From: Panacagrimonas sp965216845
Lineage (GTDB): Bacteria > Pseudomonadota > Gammaproteobacteria > Nevskiales > Nevskiaceae
Assembly (NCBI GenBank): GCA_965216845.1
Contig: OZ244200.1
Location: 2,542,001 to 2,606,000, forward strand
DNA length: 64,000 nucleotides
Direction of reading: 5' to 3'
A program made the translations under genes and the position numbers. Shown here in pieces: positions 25,186 to 34,075 of this stretch; the first letter of the stretch is position 1, and the number at the start of each line of letters is the position of its first letter. The notes under the pieces were generated by a model. The model was not told the DNA's origin. It did not search any database and saw nothing but the letters and a program-made list of their open reading frames with translations.

Positions 25186-25240
25186 AGAGTCGGGGCCAGC
25201 CAACCCCCCCCTGTTTCATCAGCCAGCTCCGACTCTACTT
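25186..25240 (+). terminator. Possible terminator between the peroxiredoxin gene and trxB
   Basis: AGAGTCGG (25186-25193) pairs with CCGACTCT (25229-25236) and is followed by ACTTTT. The loop is long (35 nt), so it may only weaken readthrough, letting trxB share the oxidative-stress transcript to some degree. Confidence 0.45.
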
Positions 25241-25253
25241 TTACCGATCCGTC

Positions 25254-26210
25254 ATGTCACAACATCACAAACTGATCATTCTTGGCTCTGGTCCCGCCGG
25301 ATACACCGCCGCTGTTTATGCCGCCCGCGCCAACCTCAAACCGGCCTTGATTACCGGGCTGGAACAGGGCGGTCAGCTGATGACGACCACCGAGGTCGAC
25401 AACTGGCCTGGTGACGTCGAAGGTCTGTTGGGTCCGGATCTGATGGTGCGCATGCAAAAGCACGCCGAGCGATTCGACACCCAGTTCATTTACGACCACA
25501 TCCAGAGCGTTCAGCTGGGTGAAAAACCCTTCACCCTGAATGGCGATCAAGGCAGCTACACCTGCGATGCATTGATCATTGCCACCGGCGCCTCGGCCAT
25601 GTACCTGGGCCTGGAATCGGAAACCGCCTTTCGCGGCAAAGGCGTGTCGGCCTGCGCCACCTGCGACGGTTTCTTCTACAAGGGACAGGACGTGGCCGTG
25701 GTCGGCGGCGGCAACACCGCGGTGGAAGAGGCACTGTATCTGTCCAACATCGCCAACAAGGTGACGGTGGTGCATCGGCGTGACCAGTTCCGTGGCGAGA
25801 AAATCCTGCACGACAAGCTGTTCAAGCGCGCCGAGGCCGGCAAGGTGGACATTATCTGGAACGCGACCCTGGACGAAGTGCTGGGCGATGACTCCGGCGT
25901 CACCGGCATGCGCATTCGCCACGTCAAAGGCGGCGATACGCGGGATATCGACCTCAAGGGCGTGTTCATCGCCATCGGCCACTCGCCCAACACCGGGATT
26001 TTCGACGGTCAACTGGACATGAACGGTGGATACATCCAGGTTCAGTCCGGTTCCAGCGGCAACGCCACCGCCACCAGCGTGCCCGGCGTATTCGCCGCCG
26101 GGGACGTGATGGATCATGTCTACCGACAGGCGGTCACCAGCGCGGGCAGTGGCTGTCAGGCGGCGCTGGACGCGGAGCGTTATCTCGACAAGTTGGGCCT
26201 GGCCGGATAA
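25254..26210 (+). CDS. trxB: Thioredoxin reductase
   Basis: A 318-residue FAD enzyme that reduces thioredoxin with NADPH. FAD-binding LIILGSGPAGYTAAVYAARA, redox-active CATCDG (KGVSACATCDGFF), NADPH-binding VAVVGGGNTAVEEAL and the C-terminal GVFAAGDVMDHVYRQA are all present. It lies 83 bp behind the 2-Cys peroxiredoxin gene, forming a coherent peroxide-defence pair. Confidence 0.97.
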   Translation: MSQHHKLIILGSGPAGYTAAVYAARANLKPALITGLEQGGQLMTTTEVDNWPGDVEGLLGPDLMVRMQKHAERFDTQFIYDHIQSVQLGEKPFTLNGDQGSYTCDALIIATGASAMYLGLESETAFRGKGVSACATCDGFFYKGQDVAVVGGGNTAVEEALYLSNIANKVTVVHRRDQFRGEKILHDKLFKRAEAGKVDIIWNATLDEVLGDDSGVTGMRIRHVKGGDTRDIDLKGVFIAIGHSPNTGIFDGQLDMNGGYIQVQSGSSGNATATSVPGVFAAGDVMDHVYRQAVTSAGSGCQAALDAERYLDKLGLAG

Positions 26211-26279
26211 GCCGACACCGACTTGCCACCAACAGGCGCCGCAGGCAGGCTGGAGAATCAACAGATCCACCCACGCCCC

Positions 26280-26891
26280 ATGAAAATGAAGCTGTTCAGC
26301 AGCCCCGCATCGCCCTACGCCAGAAAGGTGCGCGTGGTGGCGCATGAATTGGGTTTGGCGGATCAGGTCGACGAGATACACGTCAATCCACTGGAAGCGC
26401 CGGCGGAGCTGCTGGCCGCCAACCCACTGTCGCGCATTCCCACGCTGATCACGGAAAAAGGCGAAGCCCTGCCCGACTCCGGGCTCATCGTTGAATACCT
26501 GATGACACGCGGCAGTGGCCTGGCGCCGGTTCCACGCGGAGTCAAACGCTGGGGCGCGCTGCGACGAGCCGAAATCGCCGACGGCATGACGGTGGCCGCC
26601 GTGGCCTACGTCCTGGAACGGCGGCGGCCGGAAAGCATCGTCTACACGCCGTATCTGGATCGGCAAACCGCCGTTATCCGTCGCGCGGTCGCGTGGCTGG
26701 ATGTTGAAGCCACCGCCTTGAAACTGGATGCGCCCGGCGTGATTGAGATTGCCGTCGCCACCGGCCTGTCCTATCTGGACTTTCGCATGCCGTTTCTGGA
26801 ATGGCGCGCCGGCCACGACGCACTCGCCAACTGGCATCGAGCGTTTTGCGAGCGCCCCTCGATGCAGGCGACCCAGCATCCCTCCAAATGA
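26280..26891 (+). CDS. Glutathione S-transferase-family protein
   Basis: A 203-residue GST-like protein with an N-terminal thioredoxin fold (MKLFSSPASPYARKVRVVAHELG; the Ser-containing SPASPY loop is the active-site position) and the NPLSRIPTLI cis-Pro segment, followed by an all-helical domain. Catalytic substrate is unknown. The start is ATG 26280. Its stop overlaps the next gene's ATG (ATGA), so the two are coupled. Confidence 0.87.
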   Translation: MKMKLFSSPASPYARKVRVVAHELGLADQVDEIHVNPLEAPAELLAANPLSRIPTLITEKGEALPDSGLIVEYLMTRGSGLAPVPRGVKRWGALRRAEIADGMTVAAVAYVLERRRPESIVYTPYLDRQTAVIRRAVAWLDVEATALKLDAPGVIEIAVATGLSYLDFRMPFLEWRAGHDALANWHRAFCERPSMQATQHPSK

Positions 26892-27358
26892 AACCTTGGT
26901 GGCGACACATGATCGCCGCCGTGCTGTCTCTGGGCGCGCTTGCAGGATGCGTCAGTAGCGGCTATCGCCCAACACCGGAAAGCGACGCCTTGCGTCGCGC
27001 CATCGTGCTCGAAGCCCTGGGACAGATCGGCCGGCCCTACGTGTTTGGCGGCACCACGCCCGCCGGTTTTGATTGCAGCGGTCTGGTGCAATACGTCTAT
27101 GCCCAGGCCGGCCTGAGCGTGCCGCGCACCACCCGCCAGCAATACAAGGCCGGCGATCGCATTGATCTGGACGAAGCCGAGCCCGGTGATCTGTTGTTCT
27201 ACCGCTTCGGCTGGCGCGGCATCGATCACGTTGCCGTTTACCTGGGCGAAGGACAGGCCGTGCACGCCCCCAGAACCGGCAAGAACGTCATCGTCGCGCC
27301 GGTCGGTAATCGCTGGTGGATGGATCGTTATGTCAGTGCGGCAAGAGTGATCCGCTAA
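26888..27358 (+). CDS. NlpC/P60 cell-wall endopeptidase lipoprotein
   Basis: A 156-residue exported lipoprotein: the signal IAAVLSLGALAGC has lipobox LAGC. An NlpC/P60 domain follows with catalytic Cys in FDCSGLVQYVY, His in GIDHVAVYLGEG and third residue in HAPRTG. Such enzymes cut D-glutamyl-meso-diaminopimelate bonds in peptidoglycan, like Spr/MepS. The ATG overlaps the GST stop. Confidence 0.92.
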   Translation: MKPWWRHMIAAVLSLGALAGCVSSGYRPTPESDALRRAIVLEALGQIGRPYVFGGTTPAGFDCSGLVQYVYAQAGLSVPRTTRQQYKAGDRIDLDEAEPGDLLFYRFGWRGIDHVAVYLGEGQAVHAPRTGKNVIVAPVGNRWWMDRYVSAARVIR

Positions 27359-27387
27359 GGCCGACCCTCTTCCAGATCTTCATCGTC

Positions 27388-27479
27388 ATTCCGGGCCAGC
27401 GAAGCTGGACCCGGAATCCATTGAGACCTTCTTCTGCGAGGCATGAGGCTGTCACGGCGCTACGAGCCTCGCCGTGACA
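27388..27479. repeat. Two strong dyads between convergent genes
   Basis: ATTCCGGG-CCAGC-GAA-GCTGG-A-CCCGGAAT (27388-27417) is a near-perfect 13-bp hairpin of the GTCATTCCGGG-type extragenic repeat. TGTCACGGCG...CGCCGTGACA (27450-27459 with 27470-27479) is a perfect 10-bp hairpin with a 10-nt loop. They separate the end of the NlpC gene from the end of htpG and may stop transcription in both directions. Confidence 0.6.
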
Positions 27480-27490
27480 AAGAAACAATC

Positions 27491-27576
27491 CGTCATTGCG
27501 AAGCACAGCCGACGCAATCTCCTCGGCGCAGGAGATCACTTCGTCATTGCATTCCTCGCGATGACACGCTCCAGGC
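27491..27576. repeat. Dispersed intergenic repeat, copy 2 (diverged)
   Basis: Contains GTCATTGCGAAGCACAGC, then ACGCAATCTCC, GGAGATCAC and CTCGCGATGACA, in the same order as the copies at 4048-4140 and 62662-62720. Its ends are complementary (TCATTGCGA and TCGCGATGA), giving a foldback element. Confidence 0.6.
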
Positions 27577-27643
27577 TGCTGTCGGCTTGAAGGCTGACCT
27601 ACACCGTCGTGGAATACAGGCAGGTCACCCCTCAGGGCGACGA

Positions 27644-29587
27644 TCAGCTTACGATAATCCGGCTCCCCTCGGTTTCCCCAAGAATCAGCTGATTGAGCCG
27701 CTTGACGAAACCGGCGGGATCATCCAGTTGCCCACCTTCGGCGAGTTGGGCCTGTCCGAAAATCAGCTCGGCAAGGTCGGCGAACCGGGCATCGTCGGCG
27801 GTTTCCTTGAGCCGCTCCAGCAAAGGGTGCTCTGCATTGACTTCCAGAATCGGCTTGCTGGCGGGCAGCGATTCACCGGCTTGTGAGAGCATTTGTTCCA
27901 GGCGTCGGCTCATGCCGAAATCCGGCGCCACCAGGCAGGATGGTGATTCGGTCAAACGCTTGGACAGCCGCACTTCCTGCACCCGCTCGTCCAGCACTTT
28001 CTTGATGCGTTCCAGCGTTTGTTCGAAAGCGCTGGCCTGACGCTCGCTTTCCGCCGTTTCCACCAGATCATCCAGCTCGGGGGCGCCCTGGGCGACGGAC
28101 TTGAGCGACTTGCCGCCGTATTCGGTGAGGTGGCTGACCACCCATTCGTCGATACGATCTGTCAGCAGCAACACCTCATAGCCGCGCTTGGCGAAGCCTT
28201 CCAGATGCGGGCTGGCCTTGGCCGCGGCCATGGTCTCGGCGGTGAGAAAGTAGACGGACTTCTGCTCTTCGGGCATGCGCTCGATGTATTCATCCAGCGT
28301 GAGCGCGCCTTCTTCGGCTTTGTGGGTCGAAGCCAGACGCATCAGTTTGGCGATGCGCTCGCGGTTGTTCTGGTCCTCGACAATGCCTTCCTTGAGCACC
28401 GAGCCAAAGGTTTTCCAGAACTTGGCGTAATCCTCGGCCCTGTTCTTGGCCAGATCCTCCAGCATGTCGAGGGAGCGCTTGACCAACGCAGCCTTGATTT
28501 TGTCGGTGGTGCGGCTGGATTGCAGAATCTCGCGCGAGACGTTCAGCGGCAGATCCGCGGTATCCACCAGGCCGCGCATGAAACGCAGATAAGGCGGCAG
28601 CAGCTCGGCCGCGCGATCCATGATGAAGACGCGTTTCACGTACAGCTGCAAGCCGTGCTCGGCCTCACGATTCCACAGATCGAACGGCGCGCGCGCCGGC
28701 AGATACAACAGTGAAGTGTATTCCAGATTGCCTTCGACCTTGTGATGCGCCCAGCTCAGTGCGTCCTCAAAGTCGTGCGCCAGATGCTTGTAGAAAGACT
28801 GGTATTCCTCGTCCTTCAGCTCGTTCTTGGGCCGGGTCCAGAACGCGCGCGCCTGATTGATGGTTTCGATACGCGTTTGTGGCGCCGACGTCTCCTTCGT
28901 GGCCTCGTCGCCAGAAGCGGCGTCCTCCGCGCCGGGCGTGTCCTCTGGCTGATCGCTGGGCGGAATATGCAGCCGAACCGGAATGCCGATGTGATCCGAA
29001 TACTTGCGCACGATGAAAGACAGGCGCTCGGCTTCCAGAAATTCCTTGTCGTCCTCACGCACGTGCAGGATCACGTCGGTGCCGCGTTCTGCCTTGTCGC
29101 AGTCCTCGATTTCGAACTCGCCCTCGCCGTCAGAGCGCCATTGCACCGCCGCGTCGGCCTTGGCGGCGCGACTGCGCACGGTGACGGTGTCGGCGACGAT
29201 GAACGCCGAGTAAAAACCGACGCCGAACTGACCGATGAGCTGCGCATCCTTGGCCTGATCGCCCGTCAGCTTGTTCAGGTACTCGCGGGTGCCGGAACGG
29301 GCGATGGTCCCCAGATGCTCCACCACCTCGTCCTTGCTCATGCCGATGCCGTTGTCGCGAATCGTCAGCGTGCCGGCGTCCTTGTCCGGAATCAGATCCA
29401 CCGCCAGCTCGCCCTCGCCCATCAGCTCGGGACTGGCGATGGATTCAAAGCGCAGCTTGTCGCAGGCATCCGAGCCGTTGGAAATCAGCTCGCGCAGAAA
29501 AATCTCCTTGTTGGAGTACAAGGAATGGATCATCAGTCGCAGCAGCGACTTGGTTTCAGCCTGAAAGCTGTGGCGTTGTGTACTCAT
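27644..29587 (-). CDS. htpG: HSP90-family chaperone HtpG
   Basis: A 647-residue homodimeric ATP-dependent chaperone. The N-terminal GHKL ATPase shows SNGSDACDKLRFES, TIRDNGIGMSKDE and QFGVGFYSAFIVAD. The middle domain contains LPLNVSREILQ and the C-terminal dimerisation region follows. A low-complexity linker (DTPGAEDAASGDEATKETSAP, residues about 215-240) separates ATPase and middle domains and is longer than in E. coli. A heat-shock promoter lies directly upstream. Confidence 0.97.
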   Translation of the reverse strand: MSTQRHSFQAETKSLLRLMIHSLYSNKEIFLRELISNGSDACDKLRFESIASPELMGEGELAVDLIPDKDAGTLTIRDNGIGMSKDEVVEHLGTIARSGTREYLNKLTGDQAKDAQLIGQFGVGFYSAFIVADTVTVRSRAAKADAAVQWRSDGEGEFEIEDCDKAERGTDVILHVREDDKEFLEAERLSFIVRKYSDHIGIPVRLHIPPSDQPEDTPGAEDAASGDEATKETSAPQTRIETINQARAFWTRPKNELKDEEYQSFYKHLAHDFEDALSWAHHKVEGNLEYTSLLYLPARAPFDLWNREAEHGLQLYVKRVFIMDRAAELLPPYLRFMRGLVDTADLPLNVSREILQSSRTTDKIKAALVKRSLDMLEDLAKNRAEDYAKFWKTFGSVLKEGIVEDQNNRERIAKLMRLASTHKAEEGALTLDEYIERMPEEQKSVYFLTAETMAAAKASPHLEGFAKRGYEVLLLTDRIDEWVVSHLTEYGGKSLKSVAQGAPELDDLVETAESERQASAFEQTLERIKKVLDERVQEVRLSKRLTESPSCLVAPDFGMSRRLEQMLSQAGESLPASKPILEVNAEHPLLERLKETADDARFADLAELIFGQAQLAEGGQLDDPAGFVKRLNQLILGETEGSRIIVS

Positions 29588-29618
29588 GACTTCCCACGGG
29601 TTTGAACTCTGGTTCCCG

Positions 29619-29646
29619 CAATGGGGGGCGCGTTCAGATTTTCAAG
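29619..29646 (-). promoter_or_regulatory. Sigma-32 (heat-shock) promoter of htpG
   Basis: On the minus strand CTTGAAA (29646-29640) is followed after exactly 13 bp by CCCCATTG (29626-29619). This is an almost perfect RpoH promoter (CTTGAAA-N13/14-CCCCATNT), placed 32 bp before the htpG ATG. Confidence 0.85.
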
Positions 29647-29688
29647 TGGAAATGGCGCCAGCCGCGTTCGAGGCGATGCCGCCACATC

Positions 29689-29721
29689 AAAAAAGCCGCG
29701 GAGGGTTCAACCCGCCGCGGC
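29689..29721 (-). terminator. Rho-independent terminator of the rpsP-rplS operon
   Basis: On the minus strand GCCGCGG and CCGCGGC form a 7-bp GC stem around an inner GGGTT/AACCC pairing, followed by six U residues. It lies about 20 bp after the rplS stop and closes the ribosomal operon ahead of the htpG promoter. Confidence 0.9.
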
Positions 29722-29741
29722 CTGTGATTCCGCCGAAAAGC

Positions 29742-30095
29742 TCAGGACAGCTTTTCCTTGATACGCGCCGCCTTGCCGGTGCGTCCACGCAGATAGTAGA
29801 GCTTGCTGCGCGCCACATCGCCACGGCGTTTGACCTTGACGTCCGCCACCAGCGGGCTGTAGGTCTGGAACACGCGCTCCACGCCTTCGCCATGCGAGAT
29901 CTTGCGAACGGTGAACGCGGAGTTCAGACCACGGTTGCGCTTGGCGATGACCACGCCCTCGAAGGCCTGAAGGCGCTCACGCTCGCCTTCCTTGACCCGC
30001 ACTTTGACTTCCACCGTATCGCCGGCGTTGAACTCCGGAATCTGCTTGTTCATCTGTTCCGACTCAAGCGCGGAAATGATCTTGTTCGCGTTCAC
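29742..30095 (-). CDS. rplS: 50S ribosomal protein L19
   Basis: A 117-residue L19, with the family signature PEFNAGDTVEVKVRVKEG near the N-terminus, then KRNRGLNSAFTVRKISHGEG and the basic tail RSKLYYLRGRTGKAARIKEK. It lies at the 30S-50S interface. Its ATG overlaps the end of trmD by 4 nt. Last gene of rpsP-rimM-trmD-rplS. Confidence 0.98.
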   Translation of the reverse strand: MNANKIISALESEQMNKQIPEFNAGDTVEVKVRVKEGERERLQAFEGVVIAKRNRGLNSAFTVRKISHGEGVERVFQTYSPLVADVKVKRRGDVARSKLYYLRGRTGKAARIKEKLS

Positions 30096-30841
30096 TTTGA
30101 CCCTTTTGTGTTCTGCTCTTCGATAAATTCGCGGAGCAAACCCTGTTGCTCCGCATCAAGCCGCACATTATCCAACAAATCGGGTCGTTTAATCCAGGTT
30201 TTTCCCAAGGATTGTTTCAATCGCCAGCGCGCGATGCGGGCATGATCCCCGCTGAGCAACACTTCAGGAACCGATTCGCCCGCCCAAATCTCCGGCCGGC
30301 TGTAGTGCGGATGATCCAGATGGCCCTTGGAAAACGAGTCATCGGCGGCAGAGTCGGCATCACCCAGCACGCCGGGCAACAAGCGACAGACCGCGTCGAT
30401 CACGCTCATCGCCGCCAGTTCGCCGCCGGACATGACGAAGTCGCCCATCGACAGCTCCAGGTCCACCGCATCTTCAAGCAGGCGTTCGTCGATCCCTTCG
30501 TAGCGGCCACAGATCAGGACCAGCGAGGATTCCATGGACAAACGCTCGGCCCAGGCCTGATCAAAGCGCGCGCCTTGCGGCGACATGGCAATGACTTTGG
30601 CGGTGCCCACCTGCTGCCTGGCGCAGTCAATCGCCGCCTTCAGGGGCGCGGCCTGCATCACCATGCCCGGGCCACCACCGAACGGGCGATCATCCACCCG
30701 TCCGTGCTTGTTATGCGCAAAGTCGCGCGGATTCACAGCGCAAACCGTCAGCACGCCACGTTCGCTTGCGATGCGCGGCATCCCGTAGCCGGTAATGGAC
30801 TCGACCCAGTCCGGAAACAGCGTGACCACGCTGATCTTCAT
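30092..30841 (-). CDS. trmD: tRNA (guanine-N1)-methyltransferase
   Basis: A 249-residue SPOUT methyltransferase that makes m1G37 in tRNA to prevent frameshifting. Signatures are VVTLFPDWVESITGYG, DRPFGGGPGMVMQ, LICGRYEGIDERL and the trefoil-knot SMGDFVMSGGELAAM. Located 6 nt after rimM in the conserved ribosomal operon. Confidence 0.98.
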   Translation of the reverse strand: MKISVVTLFPDWVESITGYGMPRIASERGVLTVCAVNPRDFAHNKHGRVDDRPFGGGPGMVMQAAPLKAAIDCARQQVGTAKVIAMSPQGARFDQAWAERLSMESSLVLICGRYEGIDERLLEDAVDLELSMGDFVMSGGELAAMSVIDAVCRLLPGVLGDADSAADDSFSKGHLDHPHYSRPEIWAGESVPEVLLSGDHARIARWRLKQSLGKTWIKRPDLLDNVRLDAEQQGLLREFIEEQNTKGSK

Positions 30842-30847
30842 CGGCCC

Positions 30848-31372
30848 CTAGTCATCCGTGTGCCAGTCGACCCTGATTTCGCCGACCTGCAGATCCACCG
30901 ACTGAACAATCGGCCCATGCACAAAGGGAATCAATTGTTCAGGCGCCTTTTCTCTGCGCACCCGCAAAATGGCCTGTGGTCCGTTGCTCATCAGGCTATG
31001 CACGACGCCCAGGTGTCGACCATCGCCGTTGATCACCGTACAGCCTTCCAGGTCCACCCAGTAATACTGCCCCGCCGGCGGCTCCGGCAGCACGCTGCGT
31101 TCGACCTCGATCTGACAATCCAGCAATTGCAGCGCTTGATTGCGATCAGCGGTCACTTCGCCGTCGGCTCGACGAAGCTGCGCAACCAAGCCTGGCCCAT
31201 GCGCTTTGGCGTGAGCCGGCGTGGTTTCGTAGGCTTCGCCCTGGCCATCCACAATCCACCAGGGCTGATAACGCAACAGCGCGTCAACCGGATCGGTATG
31301 GGACTGGATACGCACCCAGCCCTGAACCCCAAATGCGCCGGCGACGCGGCCCAGTATCAATCGCCTGGGCAT
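30848..31372 (-). CDS. rimM: 16S rRNA processing/maturation factor RimM
   Basis: A 174-residue RimM with N-terminal RimM barrel (LILGRVAGAFGVQGWVRIQS) and C-terminal PRC-like barrel (GQYYWVDLEGCTVIN, LIPFVHGPIVQSVDL, IRVDWHTDD). It binds S19 and aids maturation of the 30S head. It begins 12 nt after rpsP. Confidence 0.97.
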   Translation of the reverse strand: MPRRLILGRVAGAFGVQGWVRIQSHTDPVDALLRYQPWWIVDGQGEAYETTPAHAKAHGPGLVAQLRRADGEVTADRNQALQLLDCQIEVERSVLPEPPAGQYYWVDLEGCTVINGDGRHLGVVHSLMSNGPQAILRVRREKAPEQLIPFVHGPIVQSVDLQVGEIRVDWHTDD

Positions 31373-31384
31373 TGCGTACGCGGA

Positions 31385-31645
31385 TCAAGCAGCCTCAGCG
31401 GCGGCTTTTTCGGTGGTCTTGATCAGTTGCGCAACGCGATCGGACACCTGAGCGCCGTTGCTTTTCCAGTGATCGATGCGCTCCTGGTTGAGCACCAGGC
31501 GTTGTTCGCCGCCCTTGGCAACCGGGTTGAAATACCCAAGACGCTCGATGAAACGACCGTCACGCGGGTTGCGCTTTTCCGTGGCAACCACGTGATAAAA
31601 CGGCCTTTTTTTGGCGCCGGTGCGCGCCAAACGAATGGTGACCAT
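31385..31645 (-). CDS. rpsP: 30S ribosomal protein S16
   Basis: An 86-residue S16, starting MVTIRLARTGAKKRPFYHVV at 31645 (three codons inside the longest frame), with DGRFIERLGYFNP and the C-terminal Ala-rich tail. It stabilises the 5' domain of 16S rRNA. First gene of the rpsP-rimM-trmD-rplS operon. Confidence 0.98.
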   Translation of the reverse strand: MVTIRLARTGAKKRPFYHVVATEKRNPRDGRFIERLGYFNPVAKGGEQRLVLNQERIDHWKSNGAQVSDRVAQLIKTTEKAAAEAA

Positions 31646-31695
31646 AAAAATCAATCTCTTGCTGATGCGGCGGCAAGCCGCAAAAAAGGGCGCGT

Positions 31696-31701
31696 ATTGT
31701 A
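31696..31701 (-). promoter_or_regulatory. Probable -10 element for the rpsP operon
   Basis: The minus strand reads TACAAT about 50 bp before rpsP, with no convincing -35 hexamer 16-18 bp upstream. It is the only strong -10 match between ffh and rpsP, which suggests the operon has its own promoter. Confidence 0.4.
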
Positions 31702-31743
31702 GCGGTTTACATGCTGATTTCCAGCATTGACCCCGAACCGAGG

Positions 31744-33108
31744 CTACCGCTTGGGCATCACGCCCGGCGGCATGCGGCCGGCCAGGGCGCGCATCATCTT
31801 GTTCATGCCGCCGCCGGCCATCTTCTTCATCATGCCGCGGGCGTTGTCGAACTGGCGCAGCATGCGGTTGACTTCCTGCACCTGAACCCCGGCGCCAGCG
31901 GCGATGCGACGTTTACGCGAGGCCTTCAGCAAATTCGGAAAGCGCCGCTCCTGCGGCGTCATGGAGTCCATGATCGCCACCGCGCGTTTGATCTCGCGCT
32001 CGGCGTCGACGGTTTTCATCTGCGCCTGCATCTGCGCCGCGCCGGGCAGTTTTTCGATGATGGCGTCCAGCCCGCCCATGTTGCGCATCTGCTGCATCTG
32101 ATCCCGATAATCGTTCAGATCGAAACCTTTCTTCGACTTGATCTTGCGCGCCAGCTTTTCGGCTTTCTTGGCGTCGACCTTGCGCGTGGTTTCCTCGATC
32201 AGGGTCAGAACATCGCCCTGACCGATGATGCGGGTGGCGATGCGCTCCGGGTGAAACACTTCCAGCTTGTCGGACTTTTCGCCGACACCGAGGAATTTGA
32301 TCGGCCGTTGCGTGACATGCCGCACCGACAGCGCCGCACCGCCACGCGCATCGCCGTCCACCTTGGTCAGCACCACGCCGGTGAGCGGCAATTGATCGGC
32401 GAAGGCTTTGGCGGTACTGGCGGCGTCCTGGCCGGTCATGCTATCCACCACGAACAGCGTTTCCGCTGGCTCCAGCGCGCCGTGAATCGCGCTGATTTCC
32501 TGCATCATCTGCTCATCCACGCTGGTACGACCGGCGCTGTCGACGATCAGCACGTCAACGTAATCCTTCTTGGCTTTGGCCAGGGCGCGCTTGGCGATGT
32601 CCACCGGATTTTCGCCCACCTCAGACGGGACGCATTCCACGCCCACCTGTCCGGCGACCACCCGCAACTGTTCGATCGCCGCCGGCCGGTAAACGTCACA
32701 AGACACCACCATGACGTTTTTCTTTTCCACCTCTTTCAAGCGCAGCGCCAGCTTGCCGGTGGTGGTGGTCTTACCCGAACCCTGAAGCCCGGCCATCAGA
32801 ATGACGACCGGCGGCTGCGCGCGAAGGTTGAGTTCTTCTGATTCGCCGCCCAAGACTTCGGTCAGCTCCGCCTGCACCAGCTTCAAGAAAGCCTGACCCG
32901 GTGTCAGCGACTGACTGATCTCGGCACCCAGCGCGCGCGTCTTCAGGCGATCAATAAAGGCCTTGACCACCGGCAGCGCCACATCGGCCTCCAACAAGGC
33001 CATGCGCAGTTCGCGCGCAGCGGTGTTGATCTGATCTTCGGTCAGGCGGCCCTGACCGCGAATGGAATCCAGCGTCCGGCTGAGTCGCTCGGTTAAGGTT
33101 TCAAACAT
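31744..33108 (-). CDS. ffh: Signal recognition particle protein Ffh (SRP54)
   Basis: A 454-residue GTPase that binds 4.5S RNA and signal sequences to target nascent proteins to the membrane. G-domain motifs are LQGSGKTTTTGKLA (P-loop), DVYRPAAIEQL, VDSAGRTSVDEQM and LTKVDGDARGG. The C-terminal M domain is Met-rich (MQQMRNMGG...MMKKMAGGGMNKMMRALAG). Neighbourhood ffh with ypjD and a CNNM gene is conserved in gammaproteobacteria. Confidence 0.98.
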   Translation of the reverse strand: MFETLTERLSRTLDSIRGQGRLTEDQINTAARELRMALLEADVALPVVKAFIDRLKTRALGAEISQSLTPGQAFLKLVQAELTEVLGGESEELNLRAQPPVVILMAGLQGSGKTTTTGKLALRLKEVEKKNVMVVSCDVYRPAAIEQLRVVAGQVGVECVPSEVGENPVDIAKRALAKAKKDYVDVLIVDSAGRTSVDEQMMQEISAIHGALEPAETLFVVDSMTGQDAASTAKAFADQLPLTGVVLTKVDGDARGGAALSVRHVTQRPIKFLGVGEKSDKLEVFHPERIATRIIGQGDVLTLIEETTRKVDAKKAEKLARKIKSKKGFDLNDYRDQMQQMRNMGGLDAIIEKLPGAAQMQAQMKTVDAEREIKRAVAIMDSMTPQERRFPNLLKASRKRRIAAGAGVQVQEVNRMLRQFDNARGMMKKMAGGGMNKMMRALAGRMPPGVMPKR

Positions 33109-33203
33109 GAGGTGACAAGCAATCCGAAAGAGCGCAAGTGTGACAGAAAGCCGGCTGCGCTCAGGGAAACACTGATTAATCAGCGTTTCCTTAGGCGCCC
33201 CGC

Positions 33204-33968
33204 TCAGAGGCTGAAGCAGTCACCGCTTTTCAGGAAGTGCATGTCCCAACCGGCCAGCGCCTGCCGGGCTTGCTGCCGGATCCGTCGTTCGCAGCCGGGC
33301 TTGAAATGGGTCAACAACAGTTTGGGCCGGTGCTTGAGTTGCTGGATCGCACTGCCGAGTACCTTGGGTGTGAAGTGGCCTGAAATCTGGCCGAGTTCGG
33401 CCTGCGCATCCGGGAAGGCGATTTCGATCATCAGATAATCCAGCCGCGGCAGGCGGTTCAGCCCGCGCCACAACGAGGCGCAATCCAGGGTATCGCCGGA
33501 GTAAGCGAAAACCCCGTTCGGCCCCTCCACCGCATAGCCGACACCGGGCACGGTGTGTTCCACCTCGAACGCGCGCAGGCGACGTTGATGTCCAATCGAT
33601 ATCGGACGCCCGGAATATTCCTTGAATTGAATCACCGCTTGTCGCGGGTTCGGAAGCTCGGAAAAATCCGGCCAGATGGTCCAGTTGAATACGTGATCCC
33701 GCAGCGCCTTGATGGTGGACGTGCTGCCGCGAATGACAATGCTGTGATCAATGGCGCCCACCAGATTGTCCGCCATGAACGCCAGGCCGCAGACATGATC
33801 CAGATGCGAGTGGGTGACAAACACCTGTTCGATGCGGGACATGCGCTCCAGACTCAGCGCGCTGACGCCGGTGCCGGCGTCAATCAGGATGTCATCGTCA
33901 ATCAGGATGGAGGTGGTGCGCAAACGCGGCCCAACCCCGCCACTGCATCCCAGAATCTGAATCTTCAT
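33204..33968 (-). CDS. MBL-fold hydrolase, class II cyclic-nucleotide phosphodiesterase-like
   Basis: A 254-residue metallo-beta-lactamase-fold protein from ATG 33968 (MKIQILGCSGG). The metal motif is TVTHSHLDHVCG-like (FVTHSHLDHVCGLAFM), with further ligands in HTVPGVGYAV, AYSGDTLD and LTHFKPG. It resembles the class II cAMP phosphodiesterase group, but similar folds include RNase Z-like enzymes. The substrate is therefore tentative. It is divergent from ypjD. Confidence 0.82.
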   Translation of the reverse strand: MKIQILGCSGGVGPRLRTTSILIDDDILIDAGTGVSALSLERMSRIEQVFVTHSHLDHVCGLAFMADNLVGAIDHSIVIRGSTSTIKALRDHVFNWTIWPDFSELPNPRQAVIQFKEYSGRPISIGHQRRLRAFEVEHTVPGVGYAVEGPNGVFAYSGDTLDCASLWRGLNRLPRLDYLMIEIAFPDAQAELGQISGHFTPKVLGSAIQQLKHRPKLLLTHFKPGCERRIRQQARQALAGWDMHFLKSGDCFSL

Positions 33969-34075
33969 CGCTTTGGCATGTCCGCTGCGGTGCATCTCCC
34001 TGAGCGGGATGATGAACTGCTTTTGTGGTCAGCGCCACCGCAGGCGGATGCCGGTGTTATTCTGCGACGCTGATC

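Noticed and set aside
25257..26879. 540-codon minus-strand frame opposite trxB
   Set aside because: It is antisense to clear trxB and GST-like genes and has no domain of its own.
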